DNA of 64,000 nucleotides from Calditrichota bacterium (GTDB lineage: Bacteria; Zhuqueibacterota; Zhuqueibacteria; Zhuqueibacterales; Geothermadaptataceae), in contig QQUE01000012.1 of assembly GCA_008501765.1 (NCBI GenBank), positions 310,001-374,000 on the forward strand, written 5' to 3'. A program made the translations under genes and the position numbers. Under the pieces are notes generated by a model. It saw only the letters and a program-made list of their open reading frames with translations. It did no database searches and had not been told where the DNA came from. This document shows positions 1 through 8,406 of this stretch, one piece after another (position 1 is the stretch's first letter; every line of letters begins with the position of its first letter).

Positions 1-2
1 AC

Positions 3-647
3 AGCCTGGCTGAAGTCGAAAATGAAACTGCATCTGCGGAAAAAGAAGTCATCTTGCCATTGCATTTTTCGCAACCACAATTTGCACAAATTCAACCAGC
101 ACCGGTTAAAGCGTTTCGTCTTAAATTCGAGAACCTACAGCGCTGGCAATTAAACATCACCAGCGGTGACGGCTCACAATTTCGGCAAATCGCGGGAGAA
201 GGCAATCCCCCGGAAAGCATTTCCTGGGATGGATTGAGCACAAACAAGGATCCCCTGCTGGCCGGACGAAATTACGCATACAGTTTTACAGCCGTGGATA
301 AAGCCGGGAATAAACGCACATTTCCGGGAAATTCATTTCAAGTCCCGGCCTTTTTTTTGGAATTGGGTGATTCCCTGCTCATCGGTTTGGGCCAGAAAAC
401 ACTTTTCAGTGATGATGGCTTGCGCCTCCTGCCGGGCAGCATCGATTATGCTCGGGAGGTAGCCACGCTCATTCGGTATAAAATGAATGGCCCACAGAAA
501 GTACAGGTTGCATTTCAGACAGCCACTGGCGAAAAATTCTTACAAATGGTCGCTGATGAACTGGTTGTAGAGAAATCATTTTTTGCTCGTATAAATCCCC
601 AGGAAAACAGCAAGAATGGGCTGGTATTTTATATCGTTCCCAATTAA
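3..647 (+). CDS. C-terminal part of a FlgD-Ig-like envelope protein (5'-truncated)
   Basis: The frame is open to the left edge of the window, so this is the 3' end of a longer gene; the TTG at 54 is probably not the true start. The first half of the visible protein resembles a FlgD-type Ig-like domain: a W-x-L-x-I strand, a G-x-G-x-P-x-x-I-x-WDG core, then a Y-x-Y strand and a D-x-A-G-N turn. The last 80 residues (an LLPGSIDYAREVATLIRY region) loosely recall an OmpA-like peptidoglycan-binding fold, but the key residues are not clear. A secreted or outer-membrane location is inferred only from the domain type. The gene is followed directly by a hairpin terminator. I do not recognise the specific protein. 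Confidence 0.6.
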   Translation, partial: SLAEVENETASAEKEVILPLHFSQPQFAQIQPAPVKAFRLKFENLQRWQLNITSGDGSQFRQIAGEGNPPESISWDGLSTNKDPLLAGRNYAYSFTAVDKAGNKRTFPGNSFQVPAFFLELGDSLLIGLGQKTLFSDDGLRLLPGSIDYAREVATLIRYKMNGPQKVQVAFQTATGEKFLQMVADELVVEKSFFARINPQENSKNGLVFYIVPN

Positions 648-674
648 AAATCGAGTTCAAAATTTCTGTAAATT

Positions 675-705
675 AAAAAAGCCCCGTTTCCACGCGGCTT
701 TTTTT
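675..705 (+). terminator. Intrinsic terminator after the first gene
   Basis: AAAAAAGCC (675-683) pairs with GGCTTTTTT (696-704), followed by a T-run. It lies 28 bp after the stop of the truncated gene. Because the A-run and T-run are symmetric it could act in both directions. Confidence 0.75.
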
Positions 706-726
706 ATGACTAATCAGTTTATTTTC

Positions 727-1033
727 GCTCTGTTAAAGGAACGGTATGAATTATCCAGCGATCGCTTCTAAATTCCCATCCTTGAAAAGGAGGGGAAATC
801 AACCGGAGCGTTAAGCGAAGGTTGGAGGGGTGGTTGCTGAGATGAGCCTGGAAATTGATAAAAAAGTAGCTGATCGCATAAAACCACCCCTGATTTTTCC
901 GCTGAACGCTCCAAAATCTGTCCCCTCCTTTTTCAAGGATGGGAATTGCTAAAGCGCTTCACGCTTCAAATGGCTTGGTATATGACCTGACTGGAGACAG
1001 TATAATAATCAACTTGTTTCTTAAACAGAGCCA
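727..1033. mobile_element. MITE-like palindromic element, family A copy 1
   Basis: The 307 bp element has imperfect terminal inverted repeats: GCTCTGTTAAAGGAACGG at the left, and the complement of the right end reads TGGCTCTGTTTAAGAAAC. Flanks TTATTTTC (719-726) and TTATTTTT (1034-1041) look like an 8-bp target-site duplication with one mismatch. Inside is a second, longer imperfect palindrome: arms at about 770-833 and 881-955 contain CCCATCCTTGAAAAGGAGGGG-like sequence and its complement. No transposase is encoded, so it would have to be mobilised in trans. The second copy at 62898-63070 has the same ends but a different core. Confidence 0.75.
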
Positions 1034-1080
1034 TTATTTTTCAATGGTCAACGAATGGCCACATTGTGATTTTTAGCGTA

Positions 1081-1818
1081 TTAATCCCGGCTTTGCAATT
1101 TCGCCAGCAAGCGGAGCATTTCGAGATAAAGCCAGACCAGTGTGATCATCAAGCCAAATCCTGCATACCATTCCATAAATTTGGGCATGCCCTCCCGACT
1201 GGCATTTTCGATAAAGTCAAAATCCAGCAGCAAATTAAAAGCAGCCACACCGATGATAACCAGGCTGAAACCAACACCGAAAAGTCCGTTGCTGTGCAGC
1301 AACGGCACCCCGATGCCGAAGAATCCCAGGATGATCGATGCAAAGTAAAAAAGCGCAATTGCACCCGTTGCAGCGATGACGCCGGAGCGTAGTTTTTCTG
1401 TGACTTTGATCGTGCCGCTACGGTAGAGAAACAGCATCACAAACATCACACCGAAAGTCAAACCGACGGCCTGAAATACAATGCCAGCGTACATATGGGC
1501 ATACATCGCAGAAATACCGCCAAGAAAAAGGCCTTCGAGAATGGCATAAATTGGTGCAGAAATTGGCGACCAATTGGGTTTAAAAATCGTTGCCATCGCA
1601 GCGATGAGGCCGCCGAACAAACCAAACATCAGCAATCCGGGACTCTCATTGCCTGAAAAATATTGTTCCCAGGTAAAAGCCGCTGCAAAAAAAGCCAAAA
1701 ACAGCAGCACCATCGTTTTGTTCATCGTGCCCTGAATTGTCATCACGGCCGACTCATCCACAGCGTGGACGCGGGCACCAAATTTTTGTGAGTTAAATAT
1801 GGGGTTTGAACCTCGCAT
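1081..1818 (-). CDS. Bax inhibitor-1/YccA family membrane protein
   Basis: A 245-residue integral membrane protein with about seven hydrophobic segments after a soluble N-terminus of some 30 residues. Length, topology and the C-terminal pattern (a G-hydrophobic-WLYLEMLRLL segment followed by a short charged tail) fit the BI-1/YccA (UPF0005) family of inner-membrane proteins. Bacterial members have been linked to cation or pH-dependent leak and to FtsH modulation, but the role here is not predictable. The ATG at 1818 is preceded by AAGGAGA at good spacing. It lies 23 bp downstream of the next minus-strand gene, so co-transcription with 1842-2597 is possible. Confidence 0.85.
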   Translation of the reverse strand: MRGSNPIFNSQKFGARVHAVDESAVMTIQGTMNKTMVLLFLAFFAAAFTWEQYFSGNESPGLLMFGLFGGLIAAMATIFKPNWSPISAPIYAILEGLFLGGISAMYAHMYAGIVFQAVGLTFGVMFVMLFLYRSGTIKVTEKLRSGVIAATGAIALFYFASIILGFFGIGVPLLHSNGLFGVGFSLVIIGVAAFNLLLDFDFIENASREGMPKFMEWYAGFGLMITLVWLYLEMLRLLAKLQSRD

Positions 1819-1841
1819 TTTGTCTCCTTTAGTTTATAGAA

Positions 1842-2597
1842 TCATATTGTTTGTAATATTGTCTTTGTAATCAGCGCCAAAACCAGGGCCATCAGAGCTG
1901 ACATCAATGTGCCGATGAGCACATATTCGGCGAAGCTCCGTTTTTCCAGCTCTTTAAAGCGCGTGATTCCCTTTGCAACCAAAATAAAACCAATCGCACC
2001 AAATTGTCCGTGTAATACAAAAATAAAGACCAAGGCCCTTTCCAACATGCCAATTATCCGTCCAGCGTTATAGGCCTTTTTATCGATGATCCAATTCGCC
2101 TGCTCTGCCTCTTTTTTTGGTGCAAAATCCAACCAGTTGAAAATGGTCCGCAGCAGAACATTTACCTCGGTAACCGCCAATAAAAAACCGGTCATCATGA
2201 TATTAAATGCCAACCAGTTTTCGGCAAAATAGATCCCCATCTTGCCATTCATTCTTAAAAAGGCGAAAGATCTTGCTACCAGCTCCGATTCTGTCAGTTC
2301 AGGTCCGGTAAAGGCAACAGCCGCTAAAAGTGGCACTGCCAAAGCAATCGTTGTTAATCGACTTTTAAGCACATTATCGGCACGTATTTCTAACAAAAAA
2401 CTGAGAATATTTATTGCAAGAATTAGTGCTGCAAAGACCAATAACTTTACCGAAAATGTGAAATATAACAACGGGAGCAGTTGTATAAATATCACCCAAA
2501 ATAATATTATTTTGCTTATGGGCTGACTGCGGAAAATGTACAATATTCGCGCGAGCAGCATGGTTTTAAAAATGAGTACAAACGCCAACATCTTCAC
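1842..2597 (-). CDS. Multi-pass membrane protein, DUF3307-like C-terminus
   Basis: A 251-residue hydrophobic protein with roughly six to seven membrane segments. The C-terminal 80 residues carry a GRIIGMLER segment, a hydrophobic GQFGAIGFILVAKGITRF stretch and a FAEYVLIGTLMSAL stretch. This is the pattern I associate with the C-terminal part of DUF3307-type membrane proteins. Its start overlaps the stop of the upstream SatD-like gene by 4 bp, so the two are almost certainly translated from one mRNA. A SatD-like protein next to such a membrane partner is a recurring pair; its biochemical role is unknown to me. Function is left open. Confidence 0.7.
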   Translation of the reverse strand: MKMLAFVLIFKTMLLARILYIFRSQPISKIILFWVIFIQLLPLLYFTFSVKLLVFAALILAINILSFLLEIRADNVLKSRLTTIALAVPLLAAVAFTGPELTESELVARSFAFLRMNGKMGIYFAENWLAFNIMMTGFLLAVTEVNVLLRTIFNWLDFAPKKEAEQANWIIDKKAYNAGRIIGMLERALVFIFVLHGQFGAIGFILVAKGITRFKELEKRSFAEYVLIGTLMSALMALVLALITKTILQTI

Positions 2598-3223
2598 CCC
2601 TTCAACTCTTTTGCAATTATATTTGTAATTTCGCGAATCACCTTGTGAATTATCCCAATGCCATTTATTTGAATGGCTTTATAAATGGCTTTATCCGTAA
2701 GATTTTGGGACTCCGCAATCGCTATTATGCTGGTGTCTGCCATTAATTGTCGTAAAATTGCGAAACGATTCGCTTTCCATTTTTGCATGTGAAATGAGAG
2801 CAAGTTCAAATTCTCTTCGATGAGCGCGCGCTCAGGATTTTGCAGTCCTTTTATATTTAGCAAAGAGTTTTGCCGGCGCATTTTTGACATGCCTTCTCTT
2901 GCACAATGGAACGCCTGCCCATCCATGCCAATCGCTTGATTTTTATTAATTTGAGTCGCGATTGTACCAATACCCAGCGAAAAGCGTATCCGCACTGGCC
3001 ACGTCCGTTCCATTATCGAGAAAATATCCAGAAACAGACGCTGTGGATTTGTGAATACGGCCTGAAATTCATCGCCAAGTGTGATCGTGTAGGGTGAAAT
3101 CAAACTGTTGTTCTTATTGTTTAAATCCGCAAATAAAGCTTGTAGTTCATTTTGAAATTTCATGCGCTCGGGAATTTTTTTTGAGGAAACCACATCCCCA
3201 ATCAAAACAAGGTACCGTTGCAT
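2594..3223 (-). CDS. SatD family protein
   Basis: A 209-residue protein. The N-terminus (YLVLIGDVVSSKKI), the central ITLGDEFQAVF motif and the IRFSLGIGTI strand are characteristic of the SatD family, named from the streptococcal sat locus linked to acid tolerance. The C-terminal third looks like a helix-turn-helix (DKAIYKAIQINGIGII). The frame extends to 3286, but I place the start at 3223: family similarity begins there, and GGAAAA lies just upstream. It overlaps the following membrane-protein gene by 4 bp. The family fold suggests nucleotide binding, but its activity has not been established to my knowledge. Confidence 0.75.
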   Translation of the reverse strand: MQRYLVLIGDVVSSKKIPERMKFQNELQALFADLNNKNNSLISPYTITLGDEFQAVFTNPQRLFLDIFSIMERTWPVRIRFSLGIGTIATQINKNQAIGMDGQAFHCAREGMSKMRRQNSLLNIKGLQNPERALIEENLNLLSFHMQKWKANRFAILRQLMADTSIIAIAESQNLTDKAIYKAIQINGIGIIHKVIREITNIIAKELKG

Positions 3224-3607
3224 ATTTTCCAATTCAAAGATAAAGGTAGAAATTCTATTATTCAACCATAACAGTTGAATATGCACAGTTTTTAAATGAA
3301 AATCAACAAAAATATTTTAAAGAAACAGTTCATCACCATTCGCCAATTTCAAACAGGATGCAATCCAAATTAGTATTTCTGCTTATTTTTTTCGTAAAAT
3401 TTAATTTTTTAATACTTGAAATTAAATCAATAAATATTTTACTTAGCAGAGAGTAAGCTTGTGCGAATTCATACCAGACTTTAAAGACCAATTTAAACAA
3501 TATTTTGTGATTTTTTTATTGCTTTCTCCCATACATAATCTTAAGTTTTATCACACTTCCATTAAAAAGCCAGTCACTTAATTGAATCCCCAATCGAGCC
3601 AATAAAT
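3224..3607. other. AT-rich divergent intergenic region
   Basis: The 384 bp between the divergent SatD-like gene and the oxidoreductase/desulfurase gene are strongly AT-rich. They must hold promoters for both directions. I see no convincing sigma-70 or sigma-54 box, no repeat and no coding sequence. Confidence 0.5.
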
Positions 3608-6600
3608 ATGAATAATAATCAAGCCAATACTGAAAAACAGGGAATTTGCGGCATTTGTCCTTATGGGTGCTGGATTACAGCAACTTATGATGACGCCGGC
3701 AAGATTTCCAAAGTCAAAGCTGATGACAGCTCCCCTTTTGGCAGTATCTGCCAATTGGGGGTGCATTCTGCAGGTATTATTTACTCAAAGGACCGCCTGA
3801 AATACCCGATGAAACGCGTTGGTAAAAAGGGAACCCACAATTTTGAGCGTATCTCATGGGACGAAGCCTACGATGAAATTGCCGAAAATCTGCAAAAAAT
3901 AAAAGCAGAATCCGGAGCCAAAGCGACGGGTATTTATACCGGCAGAGGCAGCTTCGATTTTTCCATGAACGATGTCTTTCAGCCGCGGGATGTAATCCGC
4001 CAATCAACCGCCAGCAGCCTGCTATTCCCCTTCGGTTCGCCGAATACTTTTGGCGTTGGTTCGCTCTGTTATGTTTCTTTCGGCATGATTGCGCCGCACA
4101 CCACACTCGGGGCAATGTGGCTGGATATGTACACAGATATCGAAAATGCGGAGCTCATTATCGTTTGGGGGGCCAATCCGGCGACGGACTCCCCACCGAG
4201 AAATCTCGAACGCATTGTCAAAGCCCACCACCGCGGCGCGAAAGTTATCGTGATCGATCCGCGGCGCACGGCGACCGCAAAACAAAGCCAGGCCGAGTGG
4301 ATTCCCATCCGTCCCGGCACCGATGGTGCGCTGGCTTTGGGTTTGTGTAATATTTTAGTGAAAGAAGAATTGTTCGATGAAAAGTTCGTCAAAGACTGGA
4401 CGATCGGTTTCGATGAATTTTCACAATACATCCAGCATTTTACCCCTGAAGTGGTTGAAAATATCACGGACGTTCCAGCCGAGACCGTCGCAACGCTCGC
4501 CAGAAAAATTGCCCAGGCAAACGGTGTTGCCCAGGTGATGTACACCGGCCTCGAATACAGCGCCAGCGGGGTTCAGGCCATTCGGGCAACGCTGGTTCTG
4601 TGGGCGCTTGCCGGTCAACTCGACATTCCGGGCGGGCTCAATTTTTACATGCCCGGCAACGAATTTCCAATTAATCGCGAAGGCAATATTGCCAATCCGG
4701 ATGTGCGCAACGCCATCGGCCGTGATCTGTTCCCGCTGTACACAAAATACCGCGATGAATCGCACCCGCAAGCTCTGCCCGAGGCAGTTTTAAACGGCAA
4801 TCCCTATCCAGTTCGCGGGCTCATCGTTCTGGGTGCTTCGATTATCACCTCGTGGCCCAATCCATCGCTGTGGCGCAAAACCCTCAACGGCCTCGATTTT
4901 CTCGTCTGTATTGACCGGCAAATGACAGCCGATTGTGCTTACGCCGACATCGTTTTACCGGCAACCACGATGTACGAAATCGAAACTTATATGACCTACA
5001 ATTCCATTTTCAAAATTAGAGAAAAAATGATCGAACCCGTCGGAGAAGCGCGCAGTGATTTTTTTATTCAGGCTCAAATTGCTGAACGCCTTGGTTACGG
5101 TCATCTCTTCCCTCAGACCGAAAAAGAGCTTTTTGAAAATGCATTAAAAGGCACCGGTTTTAATTACGAAGAATTGCGCAAGGGGGACGGTTTGGCGCGC
5201 ATTCCCGCAAAAATGATGGAATATAAAAAATGGGAAAAAGGACTGCTGCGAGCTGACGGCAAACCCGGTTTTGACACACCTTCCGGTAAATTTGAAATTA
5301 CTTCAACAATTTTGGAGGAATACGGCTATGAGCCGTTGCCCGTTTACATCGAACCCTTCGAAGGGCCGCTGGCTGCGCCGGACACGGCAAAAAATTTTCC
5401 GCTCATTTTCAATTCCGGAGCCCGGGTTAAAACCGACTTTCGCTCCCAGCACCACGGCGTTCCATCGTTGAACAAAAAACGCCCGGACCCAACCGTAACG
5501 CTCAATTCCAAAGATGCCGCCGGGCGAAATATTGCAAGCGGCGACCTGGTAAAACTGACAACATTGCGCGGAGCCGTGGAAATGCGGGCGCTCGTCACGG
5601 ACGACATTGTCGCGGGCAGTATTGAAGCCAACATGGGTGGTGGCGGCCCGGTCGGCCCCAAATCCTGGCAAAACTGCAATATTAACGAGTTGACCGACCT
5701 CGATCAATACGACGCTGTTTCCGGTTTTCCGGTGTACAAATCCCTGCTATGCGAGGTCGAAAAAGTGGCTGCGGGTAATGGCGCTGTAAAAGTCGATTCC
5801 GGCGAATACGTTAATAAGACGATCAAAAAACCAGCGGCCAGCAACGGTCGTATTATTTATCTCGATAACAACGCAACGACGCCGATGGCCCCGGAAGTTA
5901 TCGATGAATTGCAAAAAATTATGGCGCTCTACGGCAATCCATCCAGCATTCACAAATTCGGCCAGGAAGCCAAAGATGCCGTTGAACACGCACGGCGGAA
6001 AATTGCCCAGCTCATCAATGCCACCGCACGGCGGATTATTTTCCAGAGCTGCGGTTCCGAAGCCAATAACCACACGATTAAAGGCATTGCCTTCAACAAA
6101 GCAAAAGATGGCAAAAACCACATCATTACTTCGGCAATCGAGCATCCTTCTGTACGCAATACCTGCAAATGGCTGCAGGAAAACGGCTTTACTGTGACCT
6201 ATTTAAAAGTGGATAAATCCGGACGAGTCGACCCGGCTGCGCTTGAAAAAAGTCTGACAAACAAAACATGCCTCGTCAGCGTCATGCTGGCGAACAATGA
6301 AACCGGTACAATTCAGCCGGTGCGCGAACTGGCCCAAATTGCCCGGGATCACGACGTTCTTTTTCACACAGATGCGACACAGGCGGTCGGGAAAATCCCC
6401 ATCGATGTTGTCGATCTCGGTGTCGATATGTTGACTTTTTCCGCCCATAAATTTCACGGCCCCAAGGGCATTGCTGCGCTGTATGCCTCGAAAAACACCT
6501 CATTGGAAAGTCTGATCAACGGTGGCAGCCAGGAAAAAGGCACGCGGGCTGGAACGGAAAATGTTATGGGTATCGCCGGTTTTGGCAAAGCAGCCGAGCT

Positions 6601-7006
6601 GGCAGGAAAACGCCTTTTTGCTGTTGATAAAATAAAAAATTTGCGCGACCAACTGGAAAGCGGCATCCGCAAGTTAGGTATCGATGTCACATTCAACGGA
6701 CATATGGATCACCGTTTGCCGAACACACTCAACGTTACGTTGAATGGATTTCGAGGTGAATCCATCGTACTCATGCTCGGGCAAAAAGGCATTTGCTTTT
6801 CATCTGGCTCCGCCTGCCGTTCCGGTTCACCGGATCCCTCATACGTTCTAACCGAGATGGGATTGTCCGACGAAGAAGCCCACTGCACCCTGCGTTTTTC
6901 CCTCGGGCATGAAAATACGGAAGCAGAAATAGAGACGGTACTCGATGCCCTCGGCAGCATCGTCAAAGATTCCCGCGATGTCGTCAGTTTTATCGCATGT
7001 CGATAA
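3608..7006 (+). CDS. Molybdopterin oxidoreductase fused to a cysteine desulfurase
   Basis: A single uninterrupted 1132-residue frame joins two complete enzymes. Residues 1-716 are a bis-MGD Mo/W oxidoreductase: an N-terminal [4Fe-4S] motif C14-x2-C17-x3-C21-x26-C48, the catalytic body with C154 (codon TGT) at the place of the metal-ligand Cys/Sec, and a C-terminal dinucleotide-binding domain from about 596. A 30-residue linker follows. Residues 748-1132 are an IscS/NifS-type class V aminotransferase fold: YLDNNATTP start, PLP lysine K948 in SAHKFHGPKG, and catalytic C1070 in SSGSACRSG. No Tat signal is visible, so it is probably cytoplasmic. In known formate dehydrogenases a cysteine desulfurase supplies, via FdhD, the sulfido ligand of Mo. 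The fusion suggests built-in sulfuration of its own cofactor, which is inference. The substrate cannot be read from sequence. moaA lies elsewhere in the window (44.8 kb). Confidence 0.9.
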   Translation: MNNNQANTEKQGICGICPYGCWITATYDDAGKISKVKADDSSPFGSICQLGVHSAGIIYSKDRLKYPMKRVGKKGTHNFERISWDEAYDEIAENLQKIKAESGAKATGIYTGRGSFDFSMNDVFQPRDVIRQSTASSLLFPFGSPNTFGVGSLCYVSFGMIAPHTTLGAMWLDMYTDIENAELIIVWGANPATDSPPRNLERIVKAHHRGAKVIVIDPRRTATAKQSQAEWIPIRPGTDGALALGLCNILVKEELFDEKFVKDWTIGFDEFSQYIQHFTPEVVENITDVPAETVATLARKIAQANGVAQVMYTGLEYSASGVQAIRATLVLWALAGQLDIPGGLNFYMPGNEFPINREGNIANPDVRNAIGRDLFPLYTKYRDESHPQALPEAVLNGNPYPVRGLIVLGASIITSWPNPSLWRKTLNGLDFLVCIDRQMTADCAYADIVLPATTMYEIETYMTYNSIFKIREKMIEPVGEARSDFFIQAQIAERLGYGHLFPQTEKELFENALKGTGFNYEELRKGDGLARIPAKMMEYKKWEKGLLRADGKPGFDTPSGKFEITSTILEEYGYEPLPVYIEPFEGPLAAPDTAKNFPLIFNSGARVKTDFRSQHHGVPSLNKKRPDPTVTLNSKDAAGRNIASGDLVKLTTLRGAVEMRALVTDDIVAGSIEANMGGGGPVGPKSWQNCNINELTDLDQYDAVSGFPVYKSLLCEVEKVAAGNGAVKVDSGEYVNKTIKKPAASNGRIIYLDNNATTPMAPEVIDELQKIMALYGNPSSIHKFGQEAKDAVEHARRKIAQLINATARRIIFQSCGSEANNHTIKGIAFNKAKDGKNHIITSAIEHPSVRNTCKWLQENGFTVTYLKVDKSGRVDPAALEKSLTNKTCLVSVMLANNETGTIQPVRELAQIARDHDVLFHTDATQAVGKIPIDVVDLGVDMLTFSAHKFHGPKGIAALYASKNTSLESLINGGSQEKGTRAGTENVMGIAGFGKAAELAGKRLFAVDKIKNLRDQLESGIRKLGIDVTFNGHMDHRLPNTLNVTLNGFRGESIVLMLGQKGICFSSGSACRSGSPDPSYVLTEMGLSDEEAHCTLRFSLGHENTEAEIETVLDALGSIVKDSRDVVSFIACR

Positions 7007-7011
7007 TTCCC

Positions 7012-7243
7012 ATCTCGGGATCATAGGCGTCAAGTTAAGGAATTCAAAATGTGGATAACAGCTTTTTTTGAGGCTAATCACGGACATCCCCCTCAATCCC
7101 CCTTCAAAGGGGGACTTAAAAATCTCCCTTTGAAGGGAGACAGGTTTGTGCTCGTCCAGAGCACTAACCAGAGGGATGTTTACAGCGAACTGCGAGTTAT
7201 CCACAATCTCAGTTTTCTTAACTTGACGCGCATGATCTCGGGA
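7012..7243. mobile_element. MITE-like palindromic element, family C, with 9-bp target duplication
   Basis: Direct repeats ATCTCGGGA at 7012-7020 and 7235-7243 flank a 214 bp element (7021-7234). Its ends are inverted: TCATAGGCGTCAAGTTAAG at the left versus CATGCGCGTCAAGTTAAG as the complement of the right. A TGTGGATAAC block also recurs inverted near both ends. The core holds smaller palindromes (CCCCCTTCAAAGGGGG and CTCCCTTTGAAGGGAG). Short frames inside it are artefacts. It lies 5 bp after the stop of the oxidoreductase/desulfurase gene. Confidence 0.8.
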
Positions 7244-7259
7244 GGGGGAAAGTTTGATT

Positions 7260-7283
7260 AAAAGAACGCGAAGCGTTGCTTTT
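7260..7283 (+). terminator. Possible weak terminator hairpin
   Basis: AAAAG-A-ACGC pairs imperfectly with GCGT-TG-CTTTT around a GAA loop. Only four T follow, so termination would be weak. It lies between the mobile element and the ATP-grasp gene. Confidence 0.35.
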
Positions 7284-7359
7284 AAACAATCAGGGGTGGG
7301 TTCGTCGTTTCGTAATAGAGAATTGAAGTGCGTTGAGTGCAAAAGGAACAAGGGAGCCT

Positions 7360-8322
7360 ATGAACCTGCAACACCAAAAAATAATTCAAGCTGCTGAACG
7401 CCTCTGCATTGATGTCATCTGTCTAGACGATTACGGCGAAAAAGATGCCGTTATCCTGCGCCACAACGGTCGGGAAGAATGGGTCGTCGATGGTAATTTT
7501 CTGTCACAATTAAACCTGCAAAATCACCTGCTTTGCAACAACAAACAGCTCACAAAAGAAGTCTTTGTCCGGCTCGACATTCCCCACCCGCAAAGCCTTG
7601 TTTTTGCGGATTTTGAAAACGAGCTCGCTGCAATCAAAAAATTTTGGCGCGAAGGCGCAATTTATGTCTGCAAACCCCTCTCCGGCACCGAAGGGGAAGG
7701 CGTGGCGATGAATATTTCCAGCCTGCAGCAATTGGAAAACTACTGGCAAAACTGGCGAGGCAAAAGTGATTATTTTTTGCTGGAAGAGCAAGTTGACGGC
7801 GCTGACCTGCGCCTGCAGGCTATTGATGGTAAACTGGCTGCCGCCTGTATCCGTGAGCCTGCTTTTATTGTGGGCGATGGGGAAAATTCCGTTGAATCAC
7901 TCATCGAAAAACGCCGCGAAATTATTAAAAAACAGAATCCAGCCAATCGTATTGATATTGACGCGTCGCTGATGGAATTGTTGCAGCAACAAAAATTAAG
8001 CATGCAATCCATTCCTGACTCCGGACAGAACGTGCAGCTCAAGTACATCGCCAATATGAGCCAGGGTGCCCGGGCTATCGATGTTACCGATAAAATTCAT
8101 CCCCAGTACAGCCAATGGTTAGAGCAATTTGCCGATGAAACCGGCATGCGCCTTTTCGCCCTCGATGTCATTGCCGAAGACTGCACCATCTACAAGCCCG
8201 GCACCGCCTGGGCCCTGGAAGTCAACCCGCAACCGGAATGGCTGCACCACACTTTTTCTGAAGGGAAAACGCATGATATTGCGGGGATGATTTTGGAGGA
8301 ATTGTTTGAAATTTCAAGTTAA
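7360..8322 (+). CDS. ATP-grasp ligase resembling the cyanophycin synthetase ATP-grasp domain
   Basis: A 320-residue stand-alone ATP-grasp protein. Visible motifs are VCKPLSGTEGEGV (nucleotide-binding loop), FLLEEQVDGADLRLQ, then IREPAFIVGDGENSVESLI, a close match to the R-x-PA-x-VVGDG-x-x-T/S-x-x-LI signature of cyanophycin synthetase, and a terminal ALEVNPQP metal-binding E-x-N. These enzymes form amide bonds via acyl phosphates. It lacks both the N-terminal domain and the C-terminal Mur-ligase domain of a full cyanophycin synthetase, so it is not CphA itself. The start at 7360 has AGGGAG just upstream; a TTG 27 bp earlier is less likely. A protein resembling the CphA N-domain is encoded at 49.4-50.0 kb. 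The substrate is unknown. Confidence 0.75.
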   Translation: MNLQHQKIIQAAERLCIDVICLDDYGEKDAVILRHNGREEWVVDGNFLSQLNLQNHLLCNNKQLTKEVFVRLDIPHPQSLVFADFENELAAIKKFWREGAIYVCKPLSGTEGEGVAMNISSLQQLENYWQNWRGKSDYFLLEEQVDGADLRLQAIDGKLAAACIREPAFIVGDGENSVESLIEKRREIIKKQNPANRIDIDASLMELLQQQKLSMQSIPDSGQNVQLKYIANMSQGARAIDVTDKIHPQYSQWLEQFADETGMRLFALDVIAEDCTIYKPGTAWALEVNPQPEWLHHTFSEGKTHDIAGMILEELFEISS

Positions 8323-8406
8323 GTAAAAAGAAGTTCCTTCTCGACGTAAATAACTGTAAATACTGAACGATTCGAAAATCTAAGCTAATAAAGTACATTA
8401 TCCCAA

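Noticed and set aside
4067-4069. Selenocysteine at the metal-ligand position of the oxidoreductase
   Set aside because: The codon is TGT (cysteine), and no in-frame TGA is read through.
7049-7261. 70-codon plus-strand frame
   Set aside because: It lies wholly across the family C palindromic element and its sequence is the translation of inverted repeats.
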